6,202 nucleotides of DNA from NCBI GenBank assembly GCA_023264435.1, contig JAHFMK010000033.1, positions 1 to 6,202 on the forward strand. Direction: 5' to 3'. Below are positions 5,500 to 6,202 of this stretch, piece by piece. Source of the stretch: Candidatus Kaiserbacteria bacterium (GTDB taxonomy: Bacteria; Patescibacteriota; Minisyncoccia; Phycocordibacterales; UBA918). Numbering within the stretch: the first letter of the stretch is position 1; each line of letters starts with the position of its first letter. The notes beneath the pieces were generated by a model. That model saw only the letters and a list, made by a program, of their open reading frames with translations. It did not search any database and had not been told where the DNA came from. A program made the position numbers and the translations under genes.

Positions 5500-6202
5500 C
5501 TAGAAGGTAGGTGTTGCAATGTATGTAAGCGTAGTGTTGTAGTCATCACCCGCCTCCTGCAATGCAGAGATTTGTATCTGATAACCTATACGTGCTTTAC
5601 CAATACTTTGCGTCGTTCCGTCAGCTGGTCCATTGTGTGCCATGATTGCTCGTGGTGTTGTACTTGCAGCAACCCATTGATTTGCTCCAAAATCAACACC
5701 ATTTCCGAGAAGTGATGTGTCATCTGAAGTAAGGCCCCAGTGACCCCACGTATTTTCATTTGCAATGTTATTGCTTGGTGCAACCCATGCAGTTGGTGTA
5801 TTGGTGTATGCTCCATCAATGAATCCATCGATGTCAGCACCAGTAGACGAAAGAAGATTTTGCTTCTGGTCAACTGTCACCACGTAACCGTTTCTCGCAT
5901 TTGTTGCAACGGTCAAATCTTGTGCAAGTGTCTTCGAGACATTTGAGGCAAGTGTTCCAAATGGAAGTGCTGTACTTGTAGTAGTGGTTGCAGTAGTTGT
6001 CGGACTACTGTTAACTGTTGCACCGTTTGCAACTCCACTAACCGTAAAGGTGAGTGTGGTATCAACATTCGCAGTTACCACAACATTATCAATGATAGCT
6101 ACTCGTGTTTTTCCAGAATCAGCAGTACCAGCGGTCATACTAATTTCGTATGAGTTCGTAGAACCAGGATTTGTAATTTTATTCACACCTGTTCCACCAA
6201 AC
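5500..6202 (-). CDS. C-terminal part of a WxL-like beta-sandwich surface protein (partial, start off right edge)
   Basis: The frame is open to the window edge (FGGTGVNKITNPG...). The GTG at 6186 is an internal valine, so the 233 visible residues are the 3' part of a longer gene ending in TAG. Visible residues about 5-56 form a beta domain with ITNPG, AGTADSG, VAIIDNVVV and TLTFTVSGV, related to a stretch of the dockerin protein. A Thr-rich linker (67-78) follows. The second half has LPFGTL (79-84), RNGYVVTV (103-110), WGHWGLTSDD (152-161), VDFGANQW and a C-terminus reading ALQEAGDDYNTTLTYIATPT. The FGTL/RNGY/final-YTxTLTY order recalls WxL or spore-coat-U-like domains, and WGL fits the W-x-L pattern, but this is a distant resemblance. 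There are no cysteines. It is probably secreted and surface-attached, and could be a client of the CscA-like protein next door, although the terminator puts it in a separate transcript. Confidence 0.85.
   Translation of the reverse strand, partial: FGGTGVNKITNPGSTNSYEISMTAGTADSGKTRVAIIDNVVVTANVDTTLTFTVSGVANGATVNSSPTTTATTTTSTALPFGTLASNVSKTLAQDLTVATNARNGYVVTVDQKQNLLSSTGADIDGFIDGAYTNTPTAWVAPSNNIANENTWGHWGLTSDDTSLLGNGVDFGANQWVAASTTPRAIMAHNGPADGTTQSIGKARIGYQIQISALQEAGDDYNTTLTYIATPTF

Noticed and set aside
6184..6186. GTG as the start codon of the right-edge gene
   Set aside because: The frame continues upstream to the window edge with residues that fit the same beta domain (FGGTGVNKITNP), and no signal peptide would remain if translation began here.

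Overview
The window looks like a piece of a Patescibacteria (candidate phyla radiation, Parcubacteria-like) chromosome. This is inferred from style, not proven. The DNA is AT-rich. Nearly every gene encodes an exported or membrane-anchored protein. Start codons lack clear Shine-Dalgarno sequences. The protein types (WxL-interacting-like protein, sulfatase-modifying-factor-fold proteins with a short N-terminal anchor, dockerin-tailed surface protein with a Gly/Ser linker) are combinations familiar from those genomes. The standard code fits: the long frames contain no in-frame TGA, and the stops are four TAA and two TAG. No RNA gene, CRISPR array, insertion sequence or phage gene was recognised.

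All genes lie on the minus strand, so the window reads from right to left. At the right edge (6202-5500) is the 3' part of a cysteine-free, Thr-rich beta-sandwich surface protein. It ends at a strong hairpin terminator (5476-5441). A 147-base leader (5440-5294) with candidate promoter and dyad sequences follows. A tight five-gene cluster then begins: a WxL-interacting/CscA-like membrane protein (5293-4211); a small two-TM coiled-coil hairpin protein (4186-3791); two tandem paralogous SUMF1/FGE-fold exported proteins (3798-2989 and 2967-2155); and a 625-residue surface protein with Ig-like domains, a Gly/Ser linker and a C-terminal dockerin type I domain (2102-225). Spacings are 24 bases, an 8-base overlap, 21 bases and 52 bases, which suggests one operon. 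After a 158-base gap, a new minus-strand gene starts at 66 and leaves the window. It has a perfect TATAAT placed for a leaderless or nearly leaderless transcript.

The likely common theme is building or decorating the cell surface. The CscA-like protein has the two-sandwich architecture that, in Firmicutes, holds WxL proteins at the wall, and the upstream terminated gene has a WxL-like C-terminal half. The coiled-coil protein could be a membrane scaffold. The two lectin-fold proteins share eight cysteines but lack the FGE catalytic cysteine pair, so they are more likely disulfide-stabilised binding modules than enzymes. The dockerin protein needs a cohesin partner, which is not visible here. 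That these proteins form one complex is inference from gene order and domain content.
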